From: Nocardiopsis quinghaiensis
GTDB lineage: Bacteria > Actinomycetota > Actinomycetes > Streptosporangiales > Streptosporangiaceae
Assembly: GCF_008638365.1 (NCBI RefSeq)
Contig: NZ_ML703341.1
Span: 54,042-91,627, forward strand
DNA: 37,586 nucleotides
Direction of reading: 5' to 3'
Below the pieces are notes generated by a model. It saw only the letters and a list, made by a program, of their open reading frames with translations. It had not been told where the DNA came from and ran no database searches. A program made the translations under genes and the position numbers. Positions 15,619-24,587 of the stretch are shown here, one piece after another. Every line of letters begins with the position of its first letter. Position 1 is the stretch's first letter.

Positions 15619-16490
15619 GTCGCCTCCGGGTGCTCGCGGGCCACCTTCTGGAGTTCGTCCAGCAGGGGGTCGAGTTCTGGGGTGTGCCTGCCCTCGCGTC
15701 CGGCCACGGCCGCCTCGGGGAAGGGCGCGGGGGCGTCCAGGGTGGCGGTGGTGAGTACCTGGGTCAGGACGGCGTGCACCTCCTCGCGCACGTCGGCCGG
15801 GTCCGCGCCCACCCCCTGCGCGGCCATGCGGGCCTCCACGGGGTGGGTGGCGAACAGCTCCCCGGTGAACGGCCACAGGTCGGCGACGGCGGCGACCGTG
15901 CGCTCGTGCGAGTAGGGGGTGCCGTCGCCCAGGCGCAGGGTCCAGGAGAGGGCGTACTCGCGGTGGTAGGCGAGCTCGTTGACGGCCTTGGCGGCGATGG
16001 CGGCGAGCACGGGGTCGCGGCTGTCGGCCAGGCGGGTGAACACGGCCAGGCGCGCGCTGGAGAGTACGAGCAGGGTGACCACCGCGCGGGCGAAGTCCCC
16101 CCGGGGAGCCTCGGCCAGGCGGACGTTGCGGAACTCGGCGGAGCCGCGCCGGTAGGCGAAGTCGTCCTCGTCGCGCCCGGTGCCGTCGGCCTGTCCGGCA
16201 CGGGCCAGCAGCAGACGGGCCTGGCCGAGCAGGTCCAGGGCGATGTTGGCCAGCGCGACCTCCTCCTCCAGCTCGGGTGCGTCGGTGACCCAGTGGACGA
16301 GCCTCTGGGCCTGCACGAGCGCGTCGTCGCCGAGCATCTGGCAGTACAGCGCCAGGTCCTGGCCGTCCACTCCCCCGGGCAGGGTGGTGTCCACCCCGGA
16401 GAGGGCGTCGGTGAAGCCGGTCCCGAAGGCCCAGCGGGTGTCGCCGCCGTGCTCCTCGCCCAGGACCGAATAGATGTGGTCGCCACTCAT
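15612..16490 (-). CDS. paaC: Phenylacetyl-CoA epoxidase structural subunit PaaC
   Basis: A 292-residue ferritin-like subunit that pairs with PaaA in the multicomponent ring epoxidase. It shows the PaaC features LALYCQMLGDDALVQAQRLVHWVTDAPELEEEVALANIALDLLGQARLLL near the N-terminus and ELAYHREYALSWTLRLGDGT in the middle. The helical bundle is retained, but PaaC is non-catalytic in characterised systems. ATG 16490 follows AAAGGAA. Unlike the other genes in this operon it is separated from its upstream neighbour paaB, by 123 bp. Confidence 0.94.
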   Translation of the reverse strand: MSGDHIYSVLGEEHGGDTRWAFGTGFTDALSGVDTTLPGGVDGQDLALYCQMLGDDALVQAQRLVHWVTDAPELEEEVALANIALDLLGQARLLLARAGQADGTGRDEDDFAYRRGSAEFRNVRLAEAPRGDFARAVVTLLVLSSARLAVFTRLADSRDPVLAAIAAKAVNELAYHREYALSWTLRLGDGTPYSHERTVAAVADLWPFTGELFATHPVEARMAAQGVGADPADVREEVHAVLTQVLTTATLDAPAPFPEAAVAGREGRHTPELDPLLDELQKVAREHPEATW

Positions 16491-16613
16491 TGGTCGTTTC
16501 CTTTGGCCTCGTGTTCGCGCTGGTCCTGCCATCGCGTTCTTCGGGGGCTCCGCTCCGCTCCGCCCCGTGTCCGAGCGACGCCCAAGGGCTGGGCGGTGTC
16601 CACCGCGCACGTC
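16491..16613 (-). other. Unusual 123-bp gap between paaB and paaC
   Basis: No gene is visible. The segment holds three tandem CTCCG units and a small GCGGTG/CACCGC inverted repeat near 16600. All other junctions inside this operon overlap, so the gap could carry an RNA structure that tunes the amount of PaaC relative to PaaA and PaaB. Confidence 0.35.
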
Positions 16614-16943
16614 CTAGATGTGCGGGACGTCCTCGGGGATGGGGTAGAACGTCGGGTGCCGGTAGACCTTGTCACCGCTGGGCGCGAAGTAGGGGTCCTT
16701 CTCGTCGGGGCTGGAGGCGGCGATGTGCTCGGCCCGCACCACCCAGATGCTGACGCCCTCGTTGCGGCGGGTGTAGAGGTTGCGGGCGTTGTGCAGCGCC
16801 ATGGTGTCGTCCGGGGCGTGCAGGGAGCCCACGTGGACGTGGTTGAGGCCGCGCTTGCCGCGCACGAAGACCTCGTAGAGCGGCCACTCGGGGCGCGGAG
16901 CCCCGGAGCCGGATCCGCCGGTGGCGTTGGTGTCCTCGCTCAT
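16614..16943 (-). CDS. paaB: Phenylacetyl-CoA epoxidase subunit PaaB
   Basis: A 109-residue small subunit, thought to bridge PaaAC dimers in the epoxidase complex. The family core is plain: [41 protein letters not shown], then [17 protein letters not shown]. The first 18 residues are a Gly/Ser-rich extension. ATG 16943 overlaps the paaA stop codon (ATGA). Confidence 0.95.
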   Translation of the reverse strand: MSEDTNATGGSGSGAPRPEWPLYEVFVRGKRGLNHVHVGSLHAPDDTMALHNARNLYTRRNEGVSIWVVRAEHIAASSPDEKDPYFAPSGDKVYRHPTFYPIPEDVPHI

Positions 16944-17911
16944 GCCGCGGCCTCCTTGGCGCTGTGCTTGTCGGCGTAGGCGGTGGCGGCCTCGCGGACC
17001 CACGCGCCCTTCTCGTGTGCGGCCCGGCGGCGCTCGACGCGTTCGGCGTTCTTGGGGCCGGCACCGGAGACGACCTGCTTGAACTCGGTCCAGTCGGGCT
17101 CGCCGAAGTCGTGGTGGCCACGCCCCTCGTTCCAGACCAACTCGGGGTCGGGCAGGGTGACGCCCAGCTTCTCGGCCTGGGGGACGGTCATGTCGACGAA
17201 CTTCTGGCGCAGGTCGTCGTTGGTGTCGCGCTTGATGCGCCAGGCCATGGACTGCTGGGTGTTGGGCGACTCGGCGTCGGGCGGGCCGAACATCATCAGC
17301 GACGGCCACCACCAGCGGTCCACGGAGTCCTGGACCATGCGGCGCTGCTCCCCGGTGCCCTCCATCATGCGCATGAGCAGCTCGTAGCCCTGGCGCTGGT
17401 GGAAGGACTCCTCCTTGCAGATGCGCACCATGGCGCGGGCGTAGGGGCCGAAGGAGCTGCGGCACAGCGGGACCTGGTTGCAGATGGCGGCGCCGTCCAC
17501 GAGCCAGCCGATGACGCCGACGTCGGCGAAGGTCAGGGAGGGGTAGTTGAAGATCGAGGAGTACTTCTGGCGGCCCTCGATGAGGCGCTGGGTCAGGTCG
17601 GCGCGGTCCACGCCCAGGGTCTCGGCGGCCGCGTACAGGTACAGGCCGTGCCCGGCCTCGTCCTGGACCTTGGCCAGCAGGATGGCCTTGCGGCGCAGGC
17701 TGGGCGCTGAGGCGATCCAGTCGCCCTCGGGCTGCATGCCGATGATCTCCGAGTGCGCGTGCTGGGAGACCTGGCGCACGAGCGTCCTGCGGTAGCCCTC
17801 GGGCATCCAGTCGCGCGGCTCGATGCGCCGGTCGGCTGCGACCTTGGCGTCGAACTCCGCCTGCAGGTCCAGGTCGGCGCCGGGGGGCGCCTGGGCCGTC
17901 TGCGTGGTCAT
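16940..17911 (-). CDS. paaA: Phenylacetyl-CoA 1,2-epoxidase catalytic subunit PaaA
   Basis: A 323-residue di-iron oxygenase subunit that epoxidises the aromatic ring of phenylacetyl-CoA with O2 and electrons from PaaE. The ferritin-like four-helix bundle carries the iron ligands: Glu55 (HAHSEIIG), Glu85 and His88 (DEAGH), and Glu168 and His171 (EESFH). ATG 17911 is preferred because GGGGAAG stands 6 nt upstream; an in-frame ATG at 17926 would add five residues. First gene of the operon. A PaaR-type palindrome lies at the predicted transcription start, so the operon should be silent until phenylacetyl-CoA accumulates. Confidence 0.95.
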   Translation of the reverse strand: MTTQTAQAPPGADLDLQAEFDAKVAADRRIEPRDWMPEGYRRTLVRQVSQHAHSEIIGMQPEGDWIASAPSLRRKAILLAKVQDEAGHGLYLYAAAETLGVDRADLTQRLIEGRQKYSSIFNYPSLTFADVGVIGWLVDGAAICNQVPLCRSSFGPYARAMVRICKEESFHQRQGYELLMRMMEGTGEQRRMVQDSVDRWWWPSLMMFGPPDAESPNTQQSMAWRIKRDTNDDLRQKFVDMTVPQAEKLGVTLPDPELVWNEGRGHHDFGEPDWTEFKQVVSGAGPKNAERVERRRAAHEKGAWVREAATAYADKHSAKEAAA

Positions 17912-17931
17912 TGGCTTCTTCCCCATTCATA

Positions 17932-17982
17932 ACCGAACGTTCGGTCAGTAATTAGTATCCCCGGAATCCCCCGCCCGGGCAA
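17932..17982 (-). promoter_or_regulatory. paaA promoter with PaaR-type operator
   Basis: The perfect palindrome ACCGAACGTTCGGT (17932-17945), followed by CAGT on the plus strand, matches the ACCG-n2-CG-n2-CGGT core that I recall for the TetR-family repressor PaaR of Corynebacterium. On the minus strand TTGCCC (17982-17977) and TACTAA (17957-17952) flank a 19-bp spacer, placing the start point at the operator edge. The leader to paaA is about 35 nt. Confidence 0.75.
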
Positions 17983-17997
17983 GTCCCCGAGCGGGGG
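17968..17997 (-). terminator. Terminator of the paaJFHG operon
   Basis: CCCCCGC (17968-17974) pairs with GCGGGGG (17991-17997), and the stem continues inward with one mismatch. It begins about 10 bp after the paaG stop and overlaps the upstream edge of the paaA promoter. Confidence 0.6.
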
Positions 17998-18006
17998 AAG
18001 GACCGG

Positions 18007-18819
18007 TTAGCTGCCGGTGAAGGTCGGCTTCTCCTTGTTCAGGAAGGCGCGGACCGCGCCCACGTGGTCGGCCGTCTGCCCCAGCTGGTTCTGCAGGTCG
18101 GCCTCCTCCTCCAGCAGCTCGGGCAGCTCGCGACCGCCCTGGGCCGCCGAGCGCACCTCCCGCTTGGCCGCCACGAACGCGCTGGTGGGACCCGACGCCA
18201 GCTGCAGGGCCGTCTCGCGGGCGCGCTCGGCCCAGGCGTCGTCGTCCACGACCTCGGTGACCAGGCCCAGCTCCAGGGCGCGCTCGGCGTCGAAGACCGT
18301 GCTCAGCAGCATCAGCTCCATGGCCCGTGCCTGTCCCAGCGCGGTCACCAGGCGGTGGGCCAGCCCCGAGTCCGAGGCCAGGCCGATCCCGGTGAAGGCG
18401 GTGCCGAACTTGGCCCGGCGCGCCGCGACCCGCACGTCGCCGGCCAGCGCGAAGCCCAGTCCCGCGCCCACGCAGGCCCCTCCGATGCCGACCACGACCG
18501 GCACCTGGATGTCCTCCAGCGCCAGCACGATGCGGTTGTAGTGCTCGCGCACGGTGCCCAGGGCGTCCTGCGGCTTGTCCTCCAGCGTCCGAGCGTGCTC
18601 GCCCAGGTCCTGGCCCACGCAGAAGGCCCTGTCCGAACCCAGCAGCAGTACGGCGCGGGCGGTGGTGGACTCCGCTGCCTGGCGCAGCGCGGCCAGCAGC
18701 TCCTCCTTGACCCGCCGGGTCAGGCCGGGCGTGTTCAGCCGCACCGTGGCCAGCCCGTCGGCCTCGCTGAACTCCGCCGCCCTCGGGTCCTGCTGCTCGG
18801 CCGCAGTGTCCTCGCTCAA
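18007..18819 (-). CDS. paaG: Crotonase-family isomerase PaaG (ring-epoxide to oxepin-CoA)
   Basis: A 270-residue crotonase-fold enzyme, most likely the ring-1,2-epoxyphenylacetyl-CoA isomerase. The oxyanion-hole segment is IGGACVGAGLGFALAGDVRVAA. The first hydratase glutamate is absent (GAGLGF instead of GGGxEL). The second catalytic position lies in GIGLASDSG, with an Asp as in characterised PaaG isomerases. This distinguishes it from the hydratase encoded two genes upstream. TTG 18819 is chosen because GAGGAGAGG lies upstream and it follows the paaH stop by 4 bp. Last gene of the lower-pathway operon. Confidence 0.85.
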   Translation of the reverse strand: MSEDTAAEQQDPRAAEFSEADGLATVRLNTPGLTRRVKEELLAALRQAAESTTARAVLLLGSDRAFCVGQDLGEHARTLEDKPQDALGTVREHYNRIVLALEDIQVPVVVGIGGACVGAGLGFALAGDVRVAARRAKFGTAFTGIGLASDSGLAHRLVTALGQARAMELMLLSTVFDAERALELGLVTEVVDDDAWAERARETALQLASGPTSAFVAAKREVRSAAQGGRELPELLEEEADLQNQLGQTADHVGAVRAFLNKEKPTFTGS

Positions 18820-18823
18820 CTCT

Positions 18824-19725
<902 letters not shown>

Positions 19726-19729
<4 letters not shown>

Positions 19730-20499
19730 CGCTTCTTCCTCTCCAGGAAACGGGTCATCCGGTCGTGCTTGTCGGCGCTCTCGAACAGCACCGCCTGGGT
19801 CAGGTCGTCGGCCAGCGGGTGCGGGCCGTCGGCGTCCAGGACCATCTTGGTCATGCGCAGGGCCAGCGCGGAGGAGGCGGCCATGCGGTCGATCAGGGCG
19901 TGGGCGCGCTCGCGCAGTTCCTCGGAGGGCACGACCTCGGCGGCCAGGCCGTGGCGCAGCGCGGCCTCGGCGTCCAGGCGGTAGCCGCCCAGCAGCACCT
20001 GCTTGGCGACCGAGGCCCCGACCAGTTCCCGCAGCCGCCAGCACGCACCCGCGCCGGCGATGATGCCCAGGCCCGGCTCGGGCTGGGCGAACACGGCGGT
20101 GGGGGTGACGACGCGGATGTCGCATGCGTAGGACAGCTCGGCGCCGCCGCCCAGCGCGTAGCCGTCCACGGCCGCCACGGTGGGCGCCCGCAGGCGGTGC
20201 AGGCGCTCGAACAGGCGGCTGTTGATCCCGGCCAGCGCCTCCTCCCGGCCGCGTTCGCGCAGCTCGGAGATGTCGGCGCCGCCCGCGAACACGGTGCCGT
20301 GCCCGGTGAGCAGCAGCGGCCTGGGATCGGCCTCGATCCGCTCGCACACCCGGTGCAGCTCGGCGATCATCCGCCCGTTGATGGCGTTGCGTGCCTCGGG
20401 GCGGTGCAGTTCCACCACCACGCGGTCCTCACGCCAGTCGACGTTCAGCGTGGCGAACCCTTCGGTGTCGCGGTGTTCGGTGTCGGAGTGCTCGGTCAC
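19726..20499 (-). CDS. paaF: Enoyl-CoA hydratase PaaF
   Basis: A 257-residue crotonase-family hydratase, expected to hydrate 2,3-dehydroadipyl-CoA to 3-hydroxyadipyl-CoA. Both catalytic glutamates of true hydratases are visible: [11 protein letters not shown] and [15 protein letters not shown]. The oxyanion-hole strand is [10 protein letters not shown]. The GTG at 20499 overlaps the thiolase stop (GTGA). Position between thiolase and dehydrogenase genes supports the PaaF role over a general fatty-acid hydratase. Confidence 0.88.
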
Positions 20500-21731
20500 G
20501 GGCGCTCCACCAGCAGCGCGGTGCCCTGTCCCACGCCCACGCACAGGGTGGCCAGGCCCCGGGCGGCGTCCTCGCGCTCCATGCGGTTGAGCAGCGTGAC
20601 CAGGATGCGCGCGCCCGAACTGCCCAGCGGGTGGCCCAGAGCGATGGCGCCGCCGTCGGCGTTGACACGGGCCTCGTCCAGCTTGAGCCGGCGCATCACG
20701 GCCAGGGACTGGGCGGCGAAGGCCTCGTTGAGCTCCACGGCACCGATCCCGTCCAGGTCCCACCCCGCCCGGTCGAGCACCTTGCGGGTGGCCGGGACCG
20801 GCCCCAGGCCCATGACCTGCGGGGCCACACCCGCCGAGGCGGAGGCCACCACACGGGCGCGGGGGGTCAGACCGTGGTCGCGCACGGCCTCGGCGCTGGC
20901 CAGCACCAGGGCCGAGGCGCCGTCGGAGAGCGAGGAGGAGTTGCCCGCGGTGACGATGCCGCCCTCGCGAAAGACCGGGCGCAGCCTGCCCAGGCTCTCC
21001 ATGGTCGATCCCGGGCGCGGGCCCTCGTCGGCGGCGACCTCGTGGGTCTGGCCCCTGCGGCCGTGCACGGTGACCGGGACGGTCTCGGCGTCGAAGCGGC
21101 TCGCCTCGGCGGCCGCGACCGCGCGCTCGTGGCTGCGCAGGGCGAAGGCGTCGCACTCCTGCCGGGTGAGGCCCTCCAGGCGCGCGACCTCCTCGGCCGT
21201 CTCCCCCATCGACAGGGTGTAGCGCAACTCGTCGGGGGAGGCGCCGTCCGGAGCCTGGGCGTCGGCCTCCGCGAAACGCGGGTTGGTGAAGCGCCACCCC
21301 AGGGAGGTGTCGGCGACCTCGCCCGGCTTGGCCCAGGGGGTGCCGGGCTTGGCCATCACCCAGGGGGCGCGGGTCATGGACTCCACGCCGCCCGCGACCA
21401 CCACGTCGGCCTCGCCCGCGCGGATGGCCTGGGCGGCCGAGGCCACGGCGGTCAGACCGCTGGCGCACAGCCGGTTGACGGTGTAGCCCGGAACGCTCGG
21501 GTCGAGCCCGGCCAGCAGTGCCGCCATGCGGGCCACGTTGCGGTTGTCCTCACCGGCCTGGTTGGCCGCGCCGAGGATGACCTCGTCCACGACCTCGCCG
21601 GGAACGCCCGCACGGCGGACCGCCTCGGCCACGGCCGTGGCGGCCAGGTCGTCGGGGCGCACCGCTGCCAGGGCACCGCCGTAGCGGCCCTGGGGGGTTC
21701 GCACCCCGTCGACCAAGTAGACCTCGCTCAC
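20496..21731 (-). CDS. paaJ: 3-oxoadipyl-CoA / oxepin-derived beta-ketothiolase PaaJ
   Basis: A 411-residue thiolase that cleaves 3-oxo-5,6-dehydrosuberyl-CoA and 3-oxoadipyl-CoA to acetyl-CoA and shorter acyl-CoAs. Catalytic residues are Cys89 (NRLCASGL), His367 ([10 protein letters not shown]) and Cys397 (TLCVGVGQG). It opens the paaJ-F-H-G operon. The GTG at 21731 has GGGAGG upstream, but that site sits inside a 19-codon leader ORF whose TGA overlaps this GTG, so initiation is probably coupled to the leader. A PaaR-type palindrome controls the promoter. Confidence 0.92.
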   Translation of the reverse strand: MSEVYLVDGVRTPQGRYGGALAAVRPDDLAATAVAEAVRRAGVPGEVVDEVILGAANQAGEDNRNVARMAALLAGLDPSVPGYTVNRLCASGLTAVASAAQAIRAGEADVVVAGGVESMTRAPWVMAKPGTPWAKPGEVADTSLGWRFTNPRFAEADAQAPDGASPDELRYTLSMGETAEEVARLEGLTRQECDAFALRSHERAVAAAEASRFDAETVPVTVHGRRGQTHEVAADEGPRPGSTMESLGRLRPVFREGGIVTAGNSSSLSDGASALVLASAEAVRDHGLTPRARVVASASAGVAPQVMGLGPVPATRKVLDRAGWDLDGIGAVELNEAFAAQSLAVMRRLKLDEARVNADGGAIALGHPLGSSGARILVTLLNRMEREDAARGLATLCVGVGQGTALLVERP

Positions 21732-21787
21732 GTGCGGCCTCCCATGTTAACGGCGGTGATCGGGGCCACCGCCACCTGTGAACTCAT
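21728..21787 (-). CDS. 19-residue leader ORF before paaJ
   Basis: The ORF encodes [19 protein letters not shown]. Its ATG (21787) follows a near-perfect AAGGAGG ribosome site at good spacing, better than that of any gene nearby. Its TGA overlaps the GTG of paaJ in the GTGA arrangement. It lies between the predicted start point (near 21826) and paaJ. It could be a coupling peptide, a regulatory leader or a small protein; I recognise no family. No transmembrane or signal-like character is seen. Confidence 0.6.
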   Translation of the reverse strand: MSSQVAVAPITAVNMGGRT

Positions 21788-21799
21788 CGACACTCCTCC

Positions 21800-21862
21800 T
21801 TGACACGGCTGCCCGGAGACTGCGTTAATGCATTAGTAACCGAACGTTCGGTCAGTAAGCAA
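21800..21862. promoter_or_regulatory. Divergent paaK/paaJ promoters sharing one PaaR-type operator
   Basis: ACCGAACGTTCGGT (21839-21852) is an exact second copy of the paaA operator, again followed by CAGT. For paaJ (minus), TTGCTT (21862-21857) and TACTAA (21838-21833) are 18 bp apart and the operator fills that spacer. For paaK (plus), TTGACA (21800-21805) and GTTAAT (21824-21829) are 18 bp apart and the operator begins near the start point. One bound repressor could therefore block both promoters. Confidence 0.78.
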
Positions 21863-21972
21863 GTCGGTCCGCTCCGCGACGGACCGCACCCGCCCATACC
21901 CCGCGCACACGCCCGCCCACCTCCTCCAGGACCACTCCTGGCGGGTCCCGCGCACAGCACATGGAGAGGCCC

Positions 21973-23325
21973 ATGGCAAGCCACGACACCACCATGCGGA
22001 CGGCCGACGCGGCTCCCCGCCTGGGGCAGGCCCCCTCGCCCGAACTCCTGGACCCGGCCGAGCGCATGAGTGTCGACGAGCTGCGCGCCCTGCAGCTCAA
22101 GCGCCTCCGAGGGACCCTGGAGCACGCCTACGCCAACGTGCCCCTGTACCGGAAGAAGTTCGACGAGGCCGGAGTGCGGCCCGAGGACCTCAGGGAACTC
22201 GAGGACCTGCGCCACTTCCCGCACACCACCAAGGCCGACCTGCGCGACAGCTACCCCTTCGGGATGTTCGCCGTCCCCCAGGAGAGGGTCAGCCGCATCC
22301 ACGCCTCCAGCGGGACCACGGGCCGCCCCACCGTCGTCGGCTACACCCGCGAGGACATCGACGTCTGGGCCGACGTCGTGGCCCGCTCCATCCGCGCCTC
22401 GGGCGGCCGACCCGGCCACAAGGTGCACGTCTCCTACGGCTACGGCCTCTTCACCGGCGGCCTGGGCGCCCACTACGGCGCCGAGAAGCTGGGCTGCACG
22501 GTCATCCCCGCATCCGGGGGCCAGACCGCCAAGCAGGTCCAGCTCATCCAGGACTTCCAGCCCGACGTCATCATGATCACCCCCAGCTACATGCTGACAC
22601 TGCTGGACGAGTTCGAGCATCAGGGAATCGACCCGCGTGGTACCTCGCTCAAGGTCGGCATCTTCGGCGCCGAGCCCTGGACCGAGAAGATGCGCACCGA
22701 GATCGAGGAGCGCTTCGACATCCACGCCGTGGACATCTACGGCCTGTCGGAGGTCATGGGCCCGGGTGTGGCCAACGAGTGCGTGGAGACCAAGGACGGC
22801 CTGCACGTGTGGGAGGACCACTTCTACCCCGAGGTGCTCGACCCCCTCACCCAGGCCGTGCTGCCCGACGGCGAGAACGGTGAACTGGTCTTCACCTCGC
22901 TGACCAAGCAGGCCATGCCCGTCATCCGCTACCGCACCCGCGACCTGACCACGCTGCGCCCGGGCACCGCCCGCCCCATGCGCCGCATGGACAAGGTCAC
23001 CGGCCGCAGCGACGACATGATCATCCTGCGCGGCGTCAACGTCTTCCCCACCCAGATCGAGGAGATCGTCCTGGGCCTGGACGGACTCGCCCCGCACTTC
23101 CAGCTGGTGCTCACCAAGGAGGGCCGCCTGGACCGCATGGCCGTGCGCATCGAGGCCGCACCGGACTGCACGCCCGAGCGCCGTGTGGCCCTGAGCAGGG
23201 AGATCGTCGCCACGGTCAAGGACAAGGTGGGCGTGAGCGTGAGCGTGGACGTGGTCGACCCCGAGCAGATCGAGCGCTCGGTGGGCAAGTTCCGCCGCAT
23301 CATCGACCAGCGGCCCAAGGACTGA
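21973..23325 (+). CDS. paaK: Phenylacetate-CoA ligase PaaK
   Basis: A 450-residue AMP-forming ligase that makes phenylacetyl-CoA from phenylacetate, ATP and CoA, the committed step and the source of the inducer. It has the N-terminal LKRLRGTLEHAYANVPLYRKKFDEAG, the P-loop-like SSGTTGRPTVVGYT, the YGLSEVMGPGVANEC motif, the RTRDLT adenine-site motif, and the C-terminal domain beginning near GRSDDMIILRGVNVFPTQIEE. ATG 21973 follows GGAGAGG; an in-frame ATG at 21961 would add four residues. Transcribed divergently from the paaJFHG operon. Confidence 0.95.
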   Translation: MASHDTTMRTADAAPRLGQAPSPELLDPAERMSVDELRALQLKRLRGTLEHAYANVPLYRKKFDEAGVRPEDLRELEDLRHFPHTTKADLRDSYPFGMFAVPQERVSRIHASSGTTGRPTVVGYTREDIDVWADVVARSIRASGGRPGHKVHVSYGYGLFTGGLGAHYGAEKLGCTVIPASGGQTAKQVQLIQDFQPDVIMITPSYMLTLLDEFEHQGIDPRGTSLKVGIFGAEPWTEKMRTEIEERFDIHAVDIYGLSEVMGPGVANECVETKDGLHVWEDHFYPEVLDPLTQAVLPDGENGELVFTSLTKQAMPVIRYRTRDLTTLRPGTARPMRRMDKVTGRSDDMIILRGVNVFPTQIEEIVLGLDGLAPHFQLVLTKEGRLDRMAVRIEAAPDCTPERRVALSREIVATVKDKVGVSVSVDVVDPEQIERSVGKFRRIIDQRPKD

Positions 23326-23438
23326 CCGGGGCCCCGGAAGGCGTCACGGCCGTCGTGGGGAGGACAGAGGACCCCCTGCGGCGGCCGTCACCATGTGCGA
23401 CCGGCAGGCCGCCCCGGTCACGGCCTCCCATCAGCGCA

Positions 23439-23452
23439 TAACCTGGCTGACG
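23439..23452 (+). promoter_or_regulatory. -10 element 7 nt before the AraC GTG (leaderless start)
   Basis: TAACCT (23439-23444) fits the TANNNT -10 pattern and lies 7 nt before the chosen GTG, with no ribosome site. This is the signature of a leaderless actinomycete mRNA. The 23326-23438 stretch shows no gene. Confidence 0.45.
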
Positions 23453-24297
23453 TGCCCACACACGACATCCGACCGGGTCCGGCGGCCGGACCGCACGCCG
23501 CCGGGTCGTCGCGGGACGGCGCGATCGACAGCCGCAGACTCCCCCTCTACGCCGCCGGTGAGATCGACGTACCGTTCGTCGTCATGAGCAGCACCGAGCT
23601 CATCCCCCGGGACACGTTCTGGGAGGAGCACTCGCACCCGACGCACGAGCTGCTCTGGAACCAGCGGGGCGCGTCCTCGGCGACGATCGGCACGCGGGTC
23701 TGGACGATCACCCCCGCGGTCGGCCTGTGGCTCCCGGCCGGTACGCGCCACTCCGGCTGGACGCCCGCGGGAACGTGGCACCGCGCCGCGCAGTTCGGCG
23801 TCCACGCGGTGCCGCCGATCTCCGACAGGCCCGTGGCGATGGAGGTCACGCCGCTCCTGCGCCTCTTGCTCGACCGGCTCGACGCCGACGACCTCACCTC
23901 GGACGCGCGTTCGCGGACGGAGGCGATGGTGCTCGACCTCCTCACCCCCGCCCGGCACGAGCTGATCCTGCGCGTACCCGGGTCGCCGCTGCTGGCCCCC
24001 ATCGTCGCCGCCGTGCGCGAGGATCCCGCCGACGCCACCACCCTGGCCGTGTGGGCGGCGCGGCTCGGTGTGAGTCCCCGCACCGTCACACGGGCGTTCC
24101 GCTCCGAGACCGGCCTCGGGTTCAGCCAGTGGCTGGCCACCGCGCGCATGCAGCACGCGGTCGCGATGCTCGCGCGGGGAGAGGAGATCGACGAGGTCGC
24201 CGTGCGCGTGGGCTACCACTCCGCGAGCGCGTTCGGTGTGGCCTTCCGGCGGGTCACGGGGTTGAGCCCGGGACGGTTCCGCTCAGGAATCCAGTAG
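23452..24297 (+). CDS. AraC-family transcriptional regulator with cupin domain
   Basis: A 281-residue regulator. The N-terminal cupin-like sensor (about 30-120) has EEHSHPTHELLWNQRGA and LPAGTRHSGWTPAG. The C-terminal AraC helix-turn-helix pair occupies about 195-280: LAVWAARLGVSPRTVTRAFRSETGLGFSQWLATARM and EIDEVAVRVGYHSASAFGVAFRRVTGLSPGRFR. The GTG at 23452 is preferred because of the -10 directly upstream; the frame opens further to 23395. It lies before the siderophore importer on the same strand and may control it, but 290 bp and an iron-regulated promoter intervene. Confidence 0.85.
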   Translation: MPTHDIRPGPAAGPHAAGSSRDGAIDSRRLPLYAAGEIDVPFVVMSSTELIPRDTFWEEHSHPTHELLWNQRGASSATIGTRVWTITPAVGLWLPAGTRHSGWTPAGTWHRAAQFGVHAVPPISDRPVAMEVTPLLRLLLDRLDADDLTSDARSRTEAMVLDLLTPARHELILRVPGSPLLAPIVAAVREDPADATTLAVWAARLGVSPRTVTRAFRSETGLGFSQWLATARMQHAVAMLARGEEIDEVAVRVGYHSASAFGVAFRRVTGLSPGRFRSGIQ

Positions 24298-24375
24298 GCG
24301 CCGCGCGGGCCCTCGGACCGGCCCCGCCTTGCCATGCCTGTCCGTTTCGCTACAAAAGGTGTCACATCTACGTGA

Positions 24376-24421
24376 TTGCGAACTCACCAAGGACACCCTA
24401 AATTCGGTTAGGCAAACCTAA
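24376..24421 (+). promoter_or_regulatory. Iron-regulated promoter with DmdR/IdeR box
   Basis: TTCGGTTAGGCAAACCTAA (24403-24421) matches the 19-bp iron box TTAGGTTAGGCTAACCTAA at 17 positions. TTGCGA (24376-24381) and TAAATT (24399-24404) are 17 bp apart, so the box covers the -10 edge and the start point. A DtxR-family repressor with Fe2+ would block transcription of the importer. The 24422-24587 leader, about 165 nt, holds no recognised element. Confidence 0.85.
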
Positions 24422-24587
24422 TCTCTCGGCATCGCCGCGGTCGGGTCGACGTGCGCACCCCCTCCACGCCCTCCGCCCGACCGCTCCCCTCCGGGCCGCA
24501 CGCCCCCGCGTGCGCCACGGGCGGTGCGGGAGCCGCACCATGGCACCGCCATGGCTGAGGCCACACGGCCGCAATGGGAAGGAAACC

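Noticed and set aside
17968..18006. Possible small gene between paaG and paaA
   Set aside because: The space is fully explained by a terminator and the paaA promoter.
24333..24374. 13-codon ORF upstream of the iron box
   Set aside because: No ribosome site, and it lies upstream of the predicted promoter.
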